Below, in pieces: positions 22,261 to 31,489 of a stretch of 36,905 bases of DNA; position 1 is the first letter of the stretch, and each line of letters begins with the position of its first letter. The notes under the pieces are model-generated. The model ran no database searches. It worked only from the letters and a program-made list of their open reading frames with translations, and had not been told where the DNA came from. The position numbers and the translations under genes were made by a program. The DNA is from UBA8522 sp049287565 (lineage in GTDB: Bacteria; Acidobacteriota; Aminicenantia; Aminicenantales; UBA8522), in the NCBI GenBank assembly GCA_049287565.1, contig JBAQGA010000180.1, positions 1 to 36,905 on the forward strand, read 5' to 3'.

Positions 22261-25200
22261 AGAGGAATGACCGTCAACACTCCGGAGTCGGTAGAGGAAA
22301 ACCCGACCTTCTCCGCATGAATTTGCGCAGTTCCTGAAGAGTGACCCGTAAAGGTAGCGCTTTTCATATCCCCAGAGGGAACAAGGTCCCCGTCCACGAC
22401 CCCCCCGGTTTTGTTGATGAGCGACCACGAATCGGCGGCCACATTTTCGATGAAAATCGTCGTCGCATCCCGAGCTATTGCATACACCGTGATAGAAGAA
22501 CCAGCTCCCATACTCTGAGCAGGAACTTCCGTCCCCGAACCATCGGCTGCGGTTTCCACGATGATATGTGTAGCTTCGGCTCCCGTGATGTTAAAGGGAT
22601 TGGAGTCGACTTCTGTCAGGCTGCCTGAGTTTGCTCTTAACTGATACCCCGTGCCAATTGTGTCTATGCTCAGGTCATCAAAGGTGGCAACTCCACCAAC
22701 CGCTTCCTTATCAACATCGCCGCTTAGCGCAGCACTTCCCGCATTTCGGAGCGACAGTGTCATCGTGTTCGTGGCAGTGGTCACCAAATTTCCCGCTGCA
22801 TCCTGAATTTCTACAGTCACAGGCGGTGTTATCGTTGCACCCACTGCCGTATCGCTCGGCTGCTGGACGAACGCCAGCTTGGCGGGGACTCCCGACGTTT
22901 CGGTTTCCGTGACGGTTAAGAATTGATTGACAGCTATACTGGTTAGAGTTTGAACATTTCCTGAGGGCCATTCAATCCGAATTTCATCAACGATCGCCGC
23001 ATCTCCGAGACCGAATTCCGCGTTCAGGCTGTCTTGGGAAGAAGCCCCCCCGGAAATTTCTCTTAACTGCCAAACTGGACTGCCGCTGATCATGGCGAGA
23101 ACCTTAACCTTGGTACCAATAGCTGAGACGTTCGAAGCCGTGCCAATGCACTTGATGTTTATCCAAGTGCTGCCGTTTCCGTTGTTAGCATACAAGAAAT
23201 CGTTAGAAAGGCCATGTCCATTTGAAACAAAAAGGTCCAGGTCTCCATCGTTGTCATAATCCCCCCAGGCACAATCGTCGGAACTTCCTCCATCGGTCAC
23301 CGCTACCCCGGAAGTGACCTTCGTGAAACTGCCGTCCCCATTGTTCGTATACAAGAAATTGTTTTCATTTATTATATTCGCAACAAAAAGGTCTAGATCT
23401 CCGTCGTTATCATAATCTCCCCAGGCGCAACCGTAAGAGTTTCCTACATCCTCCACCACTGCCCCGGAAGTGACCTTCGTGAAACTGCCGTCCCCATTGT
23501 TCGTATACAAGAAATTGTTTTGACCGAAATTGGCGACAAAAAGGTCCAGCTCTCCATCGTTATCATAATCTCCCCAGGCGCAACCATAAGAGTATCCTCC
23601 ATCCGTCACCACGGCTCCGGAGGTGACCTTCGTGAAACTGCCGTCGCCATTGTTGGCATACAGGAAATTGTTTTGACCATTTTCATTCGCAACAAAGAGG
23701 TCCAGATCTCCATCGTTGTCATAATCCCCCCAGGCACAATCGCGGGATCTTCCTCCATCCTCAACTATTGCGCCAGAAGTGACCTGCGTGAAACTGCCGT
23801 CGCCGTTGTTGGCATGCAGGAAATTGTTTTGACTATATGCATTCGCAACAAAGAGGTCAAGGCCTCCATCGTTATCATAATCTCCCCAGGCGCAACCGTA
23901 AGAGTTTCCCCAATCCTCCACCACTGCTCCGGAAGTGACCTTCGTGAAACTGCCGTCCCCATTGTTCGTATACAAGGAATTGTTGTAACCGACATTGGCG
24001 ACAAAAAGGTCCAGCTCTCCATCGTTATCATAATCTCCCCAGGCACAACCCCCGGAATATCCTACATTCTCAACTATTGCGCTAGAAGTGACCTTCGTGA
24101 AACTGCCGTCGCCGTTGTTGGCATACAGGAGATTGTTTTGATTACTTCCTACTGAAACAAAGAGGTCCAGATCCCCGTCGTTGTCATAATCGCCCCAGGC
24201 ACAACCCGTGGAATCTGCTCCATCCGTCACCACTGCGCCAGAAAGAACTTTAGTGAACTGATCAGGTGGGAATACGGAACCTGTCCCGTTGAGAGTTATA
24301 TCGTAAGGATTTTCATCGGAATCATTGTTACCAATCGCAATCGAGGCAGATTTTGCTCCTTCTGATGTCGGACTGAATCTTAATTCCAAAGTCGTGCTTC
24401 CACCAGAAGCGACGGGAGAAGACGGTTGAGTTTCTACATGGAACTCATCGGAGTTTGTGCCGGTGATGGTGATAGGTGTAGTAATTGTCAGTTGAGCAGC
24501 ACCAAGGTTTTCAATCGTAAAGAGGGCATATGTATTGGATCCAACGGCAGCCGATCCAAAATCATAGCTGCCACCGTCGTTTAGATCTATTCCTCCTTGC
24601 TTGATATTGATTTCAGGGAGGAGAGCCGGGGCAACGATGGAAAACACGGCGTCGCTGACATCGGCCGGAGTCCCGGTCACCGCCTCGCTGATTCTGACGA
24701 GGCAGTTAGTGGACGGCGAGTCGGGTATGACCCAGGAATAGCTTCCCGTGTTCGCCGTCGAGGCGAGGATGTCCGAATAGTCCGCGCCTCCGTTCGTACT
24801 GACCTCAATTTGGACATTATCGATAACTCCGGATGACGTCCAAGTGATGTTCTGGGTGGAACCGACTGTCCAACCTTCGCCCCCGTTCGGCGACGACACC
24901 TGGATCGTCTCCGAACCGGCCAGGCCGAGCACCGCGTCTATGCCCGTTACGGCCGTCCCATAAACGGCGTTTACAATATCGGCGGTGGCGAAGGAGCCTT
25001 TGCCGTTGTACCACTGCGACGCATAAGTGCTTTGACTGGCATCAAAATAGATCCGCGCCGGGAAGGTGGGAAGACCTGAAAGCGTATAGTAGCCCGTGGA
25101 GCCAGTTGATGTGCTCCCGACCTCGCCCTGGGCAAAATCATACGCCTTCACCGTGAAGTCCGGAATGCCGTTGCCTTCGCCGTCGGTCACCCGCCCTTGA

Positions 25201-28200
25201 ATATATCCACCTCCATTGTAAGTCAGGAGTTGGGCATCGATGCCTTGTGTCGTCTCACGAGGTTGAACCGGGATCAAGTCCGCCGCCTCAAGAGAATACT
25301 TGCCGTTGTACCATGTGACAATGTATCCACCTGAAACCCCAGAGCCGGAAAAACGGAGCTTGACGTTTCCCTCGGCCGGAATGCGGATGTGACCTACGAG
25401 GTAATCCGGATTATCCGGCCGGTCATAACCGGGATTCCGCGATCCGTCGGGATTATAAGCCGTGATAAGCGTTTGGACGACCGGCTCGCCGGTCGCGCTC
25501 GTTACGCGGCCCGAAATCGCCCCTCCGTCGGCCAGCTGATCGTCGTTGCCTCCATTCGTCTCGTCGGCGATGATGGAAACCACATCGGCGCTCGCGAAAT
25601 CCGTCTTTCCTTGGTACCATTGGAAAAGGACATAGGGATCGGAAGGAACCACAAAATATTCGTTAAACGTAATATTTAGTTTAAAATTCCCGGGCGTAAA
25701 GGCGATTTTGTAGTCACCGTTCAAATCCGTGACCGCGACCTGCTGGAGACCTGCAGCAGAATAATCATTTTCCAGATACGCCTCGATAAAGAGGTTCCCG
25801 ACGCCTTCCCCCCGACTGTTTGTGATCCGACCCGTGATCTCGCCGATGCCGGTCAGGTCTCCCGCGGCAATAGTCAGGGTATACCGTACATCTGGAGGTC
25901 CCCAAATCACGATGTAATACATGCCGGCCGGGACATTGGAAAGATAGACAGTTTCGTCAGACCTATTGCTATAGACGATGACGAGCAAGCGGCCGGTCCC
26001 GTCATAGATAGACGCCTCCAGGTCGGTATTATAGCCGGACGGAGACTCGGCATCGCTCGTCGAAACCCGGATGTCCTGACCTTCTTCGACGGCGACCTTG
26101 AACCAGTGTGGCACCCATTCCTCTCCTGTAGATAAGGGGGGAAAGTAATCCTCGTAAATGCCGGGCGGGATTAAAGGCGCGCTGGCCTGATCCGTCCCTG
26201 CTGTCACAATATCAAAGGGGCTCGACGTCGCTCCCGCCAGACCGCTCGAGGCAGCCGTCAGCGTATATCCGGTGCCATTTTGATCGAGGCTTAGGTCATT
26301 AAAAGTAGCGATCCCAGCCACGGCCTCTTTGGACGTCGTGCCGGTCAATACGGCCTCCCCGGGATTAGCGTCGAGCGATAGTGTCACCGTGTTTGTGGCC
26401 GTCGTCGCTAGATTCCCCGCTACATCCTGAATTTCCACGGTGACTGCCGGCATTATGGTACCACCTGCTATTGCGCTGCCCGGTTGTTGACTGAAAGCCA
26501 ATTGAGAGGCCGAGCCACCAGCCCCGACGCTGTAATCCTGATTGCTTTGAGCCGAACCTAAGACTGAATAGGTTCTGCTCGCCGGGGAAAAGGCATATTC
26601 GCCCAGGAACGGAGTGACCGTCCCGGACCAGAATTCGGGTAATTCATCCTCATAGGAACCCGGAGTCCCGTTTGCGCCGCTTATAGGGGTATTCGGCAGG
26701 CCGCGCATGACGACCCCGTTGAGTGGGTCCCCGTTCTCATCGTAAACCATCCCAGAAATGGTGAGATAGTTGCCTGTCGACAAGTTGACGGTAATGCTGA
26801 GCGCCTTGGAAGGTGACGAGGTGCCTGCGCCGTCTGTGACGACAACTGAGAAGCTATATGTCTTCGGTGGATCCACGTAGGGCTCTTTTTCGATTGTCCC
26901 GCTGATAACGCCGTCCGAATCAAGGCCCAAGCCCGGAGGTAATGACCCGGAAGCCAGGCTCCACGTCCGCGGCCAGACTCCTCCTGTCGCCTCGAGCTTT
27001 GCGCCGTACCAGTTATACAGAACGCCGCTGGGCAGATACGTCGTGGTGATGGCCAGAGGATCCGCCTGGCCATCGTCATCAATAAAGAGGCTGAGCTCCT
27101 GGGTATCGAAATCCCCGGTGCTGTCATCCACCCTGATGATGAAATGATAAATTCCTGCGGCCGTCGGAGTCCCGCTGATCACTCCGCCGTATCCCAGGCT
27201 AAGCCCGTCGGGAAGGGCCCCTGAGTTCAGCGTCCAGGTATAGGGCGCTGTCCCTCCGTCCGCCATCAGGGCGGCTGAATAAGGAGCGCCCACGACACCA
27301 TCAGGCAGAGAGCTAGTGCTGATGACAAGCTTCGTCGCCGAAGACGTATAGGAGAGTTCTTCCCTTGGAGTCGTACCGGCAACTTCCGTATCGTAAGCAT
27401 GGGACGTCGCCGCAAACCCGATGCTCTCGATGAATTCCTGCACGTTGAAGGCCGCTCCCGACTGCATGACCCTGAACTGGCCCTGAGCGCTCGGGGCGAA
27501 GTCGATTACCCTCAGGATGGCCTCAACCTCTTCGCCGGGCGGTACCGCAAAAGTGGCGTTTTCGAGGCCCCCGTTTCGGATATTCGGGTTGCGGATGTTG
27601 GGGTTGACGATATTCGAGTTGCGGATATTAGGGTTCGAGACATTCAAAAGGAGCTCGTGATGGCGCTCCTCTCGGAGCTCGCACGGATTCTCCGTTTGCT
27701 CATAATAATCTCCGGATGGAGTGTAGTGAACCCTATAGATAAGAAGCTGGGCATAGACGCCTTCCGGCAGGGATTCTTTCGAATAGGTCTTCAGTGTATA
27801 TGTCGAAGTTGTGTTGCCCTCGTTTTTAATGGTGAATACCGCGTCGGATATCTTGGCGCCTTTGAATTCGGACTCATCATATTCCTCGAGGTTCACATTG
27901 CGGATGTTCGGGTTGACGATGTTCCAGTTGCGGATGTTGGGGTTGGCGACATTGTCGTTCCGGATATTGGGGTTGACATAATTAGTATTCCGGATATTGG
28001 GGTTCACAATGTCGGAATTTATCAGGTCCCAGTTCCGGATATTCGGGTTACGGATATTGGGGTTGACGATATTGTGGTTAAGCTCGTCCCAATTGACGAT
28101 ATTCAGATTCCGGATGTTCGGATTATGATATTCCTCAGGGGGGGAATAACTGGGGCTTGTCGGATCAGGGTTCAAGGTGACCGAAGCGGTCAGGCCGTTC

Positions 28201-30374
28201 GGCACCGGCGTGCCGCCAAGCTCATCGATTTCCTCCACACCAACCTGCACCGAGGCATATGCCTCGGAGGAACGGACAAAGACTGTCCGCGCGATGGTCG
28301 AATAGGGCGCGATCATCGCGTCTAACACGTCTAGGTCTTCAAACTCAGCGAATGAGGCGTCGACATCGGCGGGTTCCGGCTCAATGGTCAAGCGGAAGGT
28401 TCTTATCTCGGAGCCGGGATTTTTGACATAGATGACAAAGGCCCGCGGGATCAACCCGTCTCCGGAATCGTAGTAAGTTCCCAAGTTTCCAAGGGTCTTT
28501 GTGTTGCTCGGGGATGCTGCGGCTATCCCCTGAACCAGGGTGGAGGTGTAGATATTCTGGTTCCGCATGCCCATCGTTGAAGGATGCGTGTTGCCGCACT
28601 CTACGGAGCCAAATCCAGGCTGGTTCGAAGAGGGAGGAGTGTAATTCGCCCAGTCTCCGTTCGCGGGCGGCCGGACATCGCGGTTGTCGGTCCACACTAC
28701 ATGAAAAACGGGTGCATTCGACTTCTCGGTGTTGAATTTCCAGCCGTTCGCTCCTAGGACGAACTGAGGAGAGGGTGTGACCTCGATATAATCGCCATGA
28801 AAAGGCGTCGTTCCGCCTTTAAACATTTCAAAGTTCGGGGGGTTATACTGTTCCTGCTCGAGCAAACTGCTGCTGCCTGGAGCGAGTGCCCATAAGTATT
28901 TTGAGACTTGAACGGATTCCTGAAATGAAGGGCTTAGCCCGGGATTTGCCTGGGCGCAGCGCACATCCGTCGTATGCCGGATGGGCATGTTGTCCCCGAT
29001 CCAAGAGCCAACTCCATACAGGGGTGCATATTCGTCATACCGTTGGTCATACCAAACCAGGACGAGCCTGCCCTGAGCATAGATCAGGTGAGGCATGAAC
29101 TGATGGCCTTGATAAGTCGGATCAGCCATATTGACGATTGCAGTTGGCTGAGTCCAGCCTCCACCGCCCTGCGATGTGGACATCACAATCCGCGCTTCTC
29201 CAGTCGGCCCCCGCCCTCTCTCCGTCCAGGCCACATAGACAATCCCATCCTTGTCAACCGTCATGGTCGGGTAACTGTTGGTGCGGAAGGACGGCCCGGC
29301 AGGATCGCTGATGTCATCCCCCAGAGCATCCGTGGCCGGCTGATCGAAGGGATTGATTTCAGCAATTACGGTCGGCTTGCTGAAGCTCTGGCCGAAGTCC
29401 ATCGACTTCACAATGGCGATAGAATTTGTCTGGCTCGGATGGAGAAAGCGCCTGAAAGCCACGTAGACGGCACCGCTCGCCGGATCAATAGCGATCGTCG
29501 CCCCTTGGATGATATGCTGGCCCTCGCTGATCTTTATGGCCGATCCCCAGGTGGCACCGCAATCGGTCGATCGTCTGAACATGATTCTGCTGCGGATATT
29601 TTTGCCAGTATTGCCAAGGAAAACAGTATAAGCACAATAAATATTGCTCTTGGGAATCGATTGACCATCAATCGTGACATTCCCGGTACCTCTTGGAATA
29701 TCAACGGCGATCCTCGGCATATCGATAAACTGTCCGGATGTCCCCTGGTCGATGACCTTCGTGTCGAGGTACTTGATGGGGTCGCCAGCGATATTCTCGA
29801 CATTGTTGTTATCTATAAAACGGGTCAGAAAAATTGAGCCCCCACCTTTAGCTTGAGCCCGATTAAAGGCCATGCCACTGTAATAGAAAAGCCCGTTGGT
29901 GCCGGCCCGGACTATGGGGTCGGCGGCCGTCGAGAATTGCTTGAGAGGCGAGGCCAGTCCCTGCGGCGATTGGTCCTGAGGAAAACCATAAATTAGGGAG
30001 GTCACCCAACTTTCTCCGCCGTCAAATGACTTGTAGACACCCACCCAGGCGTCACCGGCCATGGCCCCTTGAGCTTTTCCCGGCAATTCACCCTCAGAAA
30101 ATGGGATATCGACTGTCCGGTAATCATTGGCGCCGGCGAGAAGATGCAACGGGTTGCGCGTCGAAACCGCAATTGACGGCTCGTTCTGGCGCTGCAGCCA
30201 GGGATCTCCCCCCGGCAGTGTCGTCCCAGAGACCATGTTGACGTTCCGGCCGGCGATGATGGACTGGGTACCACCCGCTGTCGTTTCAACATTTTGGGAT
30301 CTGATCGGAAGCCCGATTAAGACCACTGCCAAAAAAGCTAAAGAGAGATAAAAAGACAGGCGGCGGAAGGACAT
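21057..30374 (-). CDS. giant secreted multi-domain surface protein (BNR, NPNIR pentapeptides, Ig-like, FG-GAP/UnbV, SBBP)
   Basis: 3105 residues from the ATG at 30374 (AAAGGAGG, 6-base spacing), with a signal peptide at 1-27. Domains in order, approximate residues: 30-620 sialidase/BNR-like propeller with Asp-boxes (SFDGGESW, STDCGATW, SMDFGQSF); 640-750 beta-sandwich; 751-830 sixteen NPNIR-type pentapeptides; 831-908 inserted beta domain; 909-943 more pentapeptides; 1016-1195 two putative-Ig (He_PIG) domains; 1200-1285 carboxypeptidase-regulatory-like; 1289-1387 Ig-like; 1402-1504 PPC-like; 1506-1815 three carboxypeptidase-regulatory-like; 1819-1912 Kre9/KNH-like; 1920-2030 ASPM/SPD-2/Hydin-like; 2035-2395 seven FG-GAP repeats with DNDGDLD calcium loops; 2402-2487 UnbV/ASPIC; 2499-2704 Ig-like; 2705-3105 seven SBBP blades. 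No sortase, PEP-CTERM or T9SS tail is seen. No catalytic sialidase residues are claimed. Likely adhesion or matrix protein; no neighbour explains its export. Confidence 0.9.
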   Translation of the reverse strand: MSFRRLSFYLSLAFLAVVLIGLPIRSQNVETTAGGTQSIIAGRNVNMVSGTTLPGGDPWLQRQNEPSIAVSTRNPLHLLAGANDYRTVDIPFSEGELPGKAQGAMAGDAWVGVYKSFDGGESWVTSLIYGFPQDQSPQGLASPLKQFSTAADPIVRAGTNGLFYYSGMAFNRAQAKGGGSIFLTRFIDNNNVENIAGDPIKYLDTKVIDQGTSGQFIDMPRIAVDIPRGTGNVTIDGQSIPKSNIYCAYTVFLGNTGKNIRSRIMFRRSTDCGATWGSAIKISEGQHIIQGATIAIDPASGAVYVAFRRFLHPSQTNSIAIVKSMDFGQSFSKPTVIAEINPFDQPATDALGDDISDPAGPSFRTNSYPTMTVDKDGIVYVAWTERGRGPTGEARIVMSTSQGGGGWTQPTAIVNMADPTYQGHQFMPHLIYAQGRLVLVWYDQRYDEYAPLYGVGSWIGDNMPIRHTTDVRCAQANPGLSPSFQESVQVSKYLWALAPGSSSLLEQEQYNPPNFEMFKGGTTPFHGDYIEVTPSPQFVLGANGWKFNTEKSNAPVFHVVWTDNRDVRPPANGDWANYTPPSSNQPGFGSVECGNTHPSTMGMRNQNIYTSTLVQGIAAASPSNTKTLGNLGTYYDSGDGLIPRAFVIYVKNPGSEIRTFRLTIEPEPADVDASFAEFEDLDVLDAMIAPYSTIARTVFVRSSEAYASVQVGVEEIDELGGTPVPNGLTASVTLNPDPTSPSYSPPEEYHNPNIRNLNIVNWDELNHNIVNPNIRNPNIRNWDLINSDIVNPNIRNTNYVNPNIRNDNVANPNIRNWNIVNPNIRNVNLEEYDESEFKGAKISDAVFTIKNEGNTTSTYTLKTYSKESLPEGVYAQLLIYRVHYTPSGDYYEQTENPCELREERHHELLLNVSNPNIRNSNIVNPNIRNPNIRNGGLENATFAVPPGEEVEAILRVIDFAPSAQGQFRVMQSGAAFNVQEFIESIGFAATSHAYDTEVAGTTPREELSYTSSATKLVISTSSLPDGVVGAPYSAALMADGGTAPYTWTLNSGALPDGLSLGYGGVISGTPTAAGIYHFIIRVDDSTGDFDTQELSLFIDDDGQADPLAITTTYLPSGVLYNWYGAKLEATGGVWPRTWSLASGSLPPGLGLDSDGVISGTIEKEPYVDPPKTYSFSVVVTDGAGTSSPSKALSITVNLSTGNYLTISGMVYDENGDPLNGVVMRGLPNTPISGANGTPGSYEDELPEFWSGTVTPFLGEYAFSPASRTYSVLGSAQSNQDYSVGAGGSASQLAFSQQPGSAIAGGTIMPAVTVEIQDVAGNLATTATNTVTLSLDANPGEAVLTGTTSKEAVAGIATFNDLSLDQNGTGYTLTAASSGLAGATSSPFDIVTAGTDQASAPLIPPGIYEDYFPPLSTGEEWVPHWFKVAVEEGQDIRVSTSDAESPSGYNTDLEASIYDGTGRLLVIVYSNRSDETVYLSNVPAGMYYIVIWGPPDVRYTLTIAAGDLTGIGEITGRITNSRGEGVGNLFIEAYLENDYSAAGLQQVAVTDLNGDYKIAFTPGNFKLNITFNEYFVVPSDPYVLFQWYQGKTDFASADVVSIIADETNGGNDDQLADGGAISGRVTSATGEPVVQTLITAYNPDGSRNPGYDRPDNPDYLVGHIRIPAEGNVKLRFSGSGVSGGYIVTWYNGKYSLEAADLIPVQPRETTQGIDAQLLTYNGGGYIQGRVTDGEGNGIPDFTVKAYDFAQGEVGSTSTGSTGYYTLSGLPTFPARIYFDASQSTYASQWYNGKGSFATADIVNAVYGTAVTGIDAVLGLAGSETIQVSSPNGGEGWTVGSTQNITWTSSGVIDNVQIEVSTNGGADYSDILASTANTGSYSWVIPDSPSTNCLVRISEAVTGTPADVSDAVFSIVAPALLPEINIKQGGIDLNDGGSYDFGSAAVGSNTYALFTIENLGAAQLTITTPITITGTNSDEFHVETQPSSPVASGGSTTLELRFSPTSEGAKSASIAIGNNDSDENPYDITLNGTGSVFPPDQFTKVLSGAVVTDGADSTGCAWGDYDNDGDLDLFVSVGSNQNNLLYANNGDGSFTKVTSSAIVENVGYSGGCAWGDYDNDGELDLFVANVGYNNSLYTNNGDGSFTKVTSGAVVEDWGNSYGCAWGDYDNDGGLDLFVANAYSQNNFLHANNGDGSFTQVTSGAIVEDGGRSRDCAWGDYDNDGDLDLFVANENGQNNFLYANNGDGSFTKVTSGAVVTDGGYSYGCAWGDYDNDGELDLFVANFGQNNFLYTNNGDGSFTKVTSGAVVEDVGNSYGCAWGDYDNDGDLDLFVANIINENNFLYTNNGDGSFTKVTSGVAVTDGGSSDDCAWGDYDNDGDLDLFVSNGHGLSNDFLYANNGNGSTWINIKCIGTASNVSAIGTKVKVLAMISGSPVWQLREISGGASSQDSLNAEFGLGDAAIVDEIRIEWPSGNVQTLTSIAVNQFLTVTETETSGVPAKLAFVQQPSDTAVGATITPPVTVEIQDAAGNLVTTATNTMTLSLRNAGSAALSGDVDKEAVGGVATFDDLSIDTIGTGYQLRANSGSLTEVDSNPFNITGAEATHIIVETAADGSGTEVPAQSMGAGSSITVYAIARDATTIFIENVAADSWSLINKTGGVVDGDLVPSGDMKSATFTGHSSGTAQIHAEKVGFSSTDSGVLTVIPLIHWHTYAGSSVDDQSFGIAMDPSGNIYFTGWSDGTWGNPINPHSGGRDVFVAKLSSTGELQWNTFLGSSDTDEGNAIAVDGNGNVYAMGTSSATWGQPLNSYGGQGDAFVAKLNSSGNLLWNLFIGGEWGEHGDDIAVDASGNVYATGVCVNSWSDGFWGTPINLPGCCQNVFVVKLNSSGTVQWYTFIGADGGELGTGIGVDASGHVYVSGWGDRTWGTPVNDHTGDGSQDGFVAKLDSSGNPEWHTFFGGAGQDEANAIAVDTSGNLFISGHSTASWGTPINPHSGGEWDAFVVKLDSSGVRQWHTFMEGLGWDIAVDGGQNVYVTGVGGGHPGYVAALNQDGILQWNISLEGCLESIALDESHNFYVAGRSSSSWGTPVNAWAGGWDAFVAKIGPTI
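23190..24265 (-). repeat. seven tandem 153/156-bp FG-GAP repeats
   Basis: The conserved block GAAGTGACCT recurs (allowing one or two changes) at 23311, 23467, 23620, 23776, 23932 and 24085, with a diverged copy at 24241. The steps are 153 or 156 bases, i.e. 51 or 52 residues. Each unit encodes CAWGDYDNDG-x-LDLFV and LYxNNGDGSFTKVTSGAVV. Similarity at the DNA level shows recent duplication or gene conversion. Confidence 0.9.
27546..27635 (-). repeat. second NPNIR pentapeptide block
   Basis: Six in-register five-residue units (NPNIR, NSNIV, NPNIR, NPNIR, NGGLE, NATFA), the last two degenerate. It is separated from the main block by a ~80-residue beta-rich insert. Confidence 0.85.
27885..28124 (-). 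repeat. main NPNIR pentapeptide block, 16 x 15 bp
   Basis: Exactly 240 bases encoding sixteen five-residue units, all starting with Asn and all in register: eight are NPNIR and the others are variants such as NLNIV, NHNIV, NWDLI, NSDIV, NTNYV, NDNVA, NWNIV and NVNLE. Position 3 is Asn or Asp and position 4 is hydrophobic (NWDEL departs slightly). The period and pattern recall pentapeptide-repeat right-handed beta-helices, of which this would make four coils. Confidence 0.9.
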
Positions 30375-30528
30375 GATATGCCTCCTTTCTAGGAAAGGGC
30401 GCTCGAGGAACTGTAATGAGAATAGGAGCGGAGATCTAGTGCGGAGAAATAGTCCGGACAGATTCCTTGAAAGGAAACGCCCAAACCCTTTGAAAATAGC
30501 GCCCCAGCCTCCTTTTTAGGCTTATCAA

Positions 30529-30556
30529 AAATATAATGTTTTTCCTTGTCTGTCAA
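30529..30556 (-). promoter_or_regulatory. promoter candidate of the giant gene
   Basis: Minus-strand perfect TTGACA (30551-30556) with TATTTT (30529-30534) at a 16-base spacer. The start point would lie near 30522, giving a leader of ~150 bases. The leader shows no riboswitch that I recognise. Confidence 0.45.
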
Positions 30557-30589
30557 GCACTTTTTGTCATAAAGCCGCACTTCTTTGGC

Positions 30590-31489
30590 CTACATTTTCC
30601 CTAAGGCGGCGATGCGCTCTTCGATCGGCGGGTGGGTGCTGAAGAGCTTGTTGACGGACCCCTTGAGGTCCTTGAGGGGGTTGACGATGTAGAGATGCGC
30701 CGTGGCCTTGTTGGCCACCTCGAGCGGCTCCTTGTCAGCGGAGATCTTCCGCAGGGCCGAGGCCAGACCGGGCGGGTAGCGGGTCAGCATGGCCCCGCTG
30801 GCGTCCGCCAGAAACTCGCGCTTCCTCGATATGGCCAGCCGGATAAGCTGGGCGATGAGCGGTGACAGGATGGCCATGACAAGCGCCAGGGCGAGGATGA
30901 GCGCAGCGCCGCCTCCTCCGCTCTTACCCCGGTCTGAGCTCCGCCTCCGGCCTCCCCCATACCAGAAGGACCGCCGCATCCAGTCGCTGAGGAGCGCCAC
31001 CACCCCGACCATGACCACGGTCAGAGTCTGGAGCCGGACATCATAGTTCTTGATGTGGGACATCTCGTGGGCGATGACGCCCTCGAGCTCCACGCGATTG
31101 AGCTTTTCGAGAAGGCCCGTCGTCACCACGATGACCGAGTTCTGAGGGTTCCGTCCGGTGGCGAAGGCGTTCGGCGCCGTGTCGTCGATGACGTAGCAGC
31201 GCGGCTGGGGCAGCCCGGCGGCGATCGTCAGTCCTTCGACGACATTATAGAGATAAGGGAATTCTTCTTTCGTGACCGGCCGGGCCTTGCTCATGGCCAG
31301 CACGATCTTGTCGCTCGCGTAGTAACTGCCGATGGTCATGGCCACGGCGATAATGACCGCCGCCACCAGGCCCTCCGTCCCCAGCCCCATCATTTGCTCG
31401 AACAGCCAGGCGAGGAGAAAGATCAGGGCCAGGAAAAAAACGACCAGGAAGAACGACCGGCGCTTGTTGGAGCTTATCTGCTCATACAT
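30590..31489 (-). CDS. htpX: HtpX-like M48 membrane zinc metalloprotease
   Basis: 299 residues from the ATG at 31489; an upstream TTG at 31513 is less likely. Two N-terminal membrane helices (about 11-28 and 38-58) precede the M48 domain. Zinc and catalytic residues are visible: HEMSH in EGVIAHEMSHIKNYD (about 138-142) and the third-ligand Glu in SRKREFLADASGAMLTRYP. Two more hydrophobic segments frame a Gly/Arg/Ser-rich loop (GGGRRRSSDRGKSGGGG). The C-terminus has the family motif FSTHPPIEERIAAL. HtpX degrades misfolded membrane proteins in the inner membrane. It stands alone here, divergent from the EF-G paralogue. Confidence 0.93.
   Translation of the reverse strand: MYEQISSNKRRSFFLVVFFLALIFLLAWLFEQMMGLGTEGLVAAVIIAVAMTIGSYYASDKIVLAMSKARPVTKEEFPYLYNVVEGLTIAAGLPQPRCYVIDDTAPNAFATGRNPQNSVIVVTTGLLEKLNRVELEGVIAHEMSHIKNYDVRLQTLTVVMVGVVALLSDWMRRSFWYGGGRRRSSDRGKSGGGGAALILALALVMAILSPLIAQLIRLAISRKREFLADASGAMLTRYPPGLASALRKISADKEPLEVANKATAHLYIVNPLKDLKGSVNKLFSTHPPIEERIAALGKM

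Noticed and set aside
27546..28124. Regular short repeats considered as a CRISPR array
   Set aside because: Units are 15 bases, contiguous, without spacers, and keep an open coding frame; they encode pentapeptides.
30375..30522. Leader of the giant gene considered as a c-di-GMP riboswitch
   Set aside because: The conserved GEMM core elements cannot be aligned; only scattered GGG and AAA runs agree.
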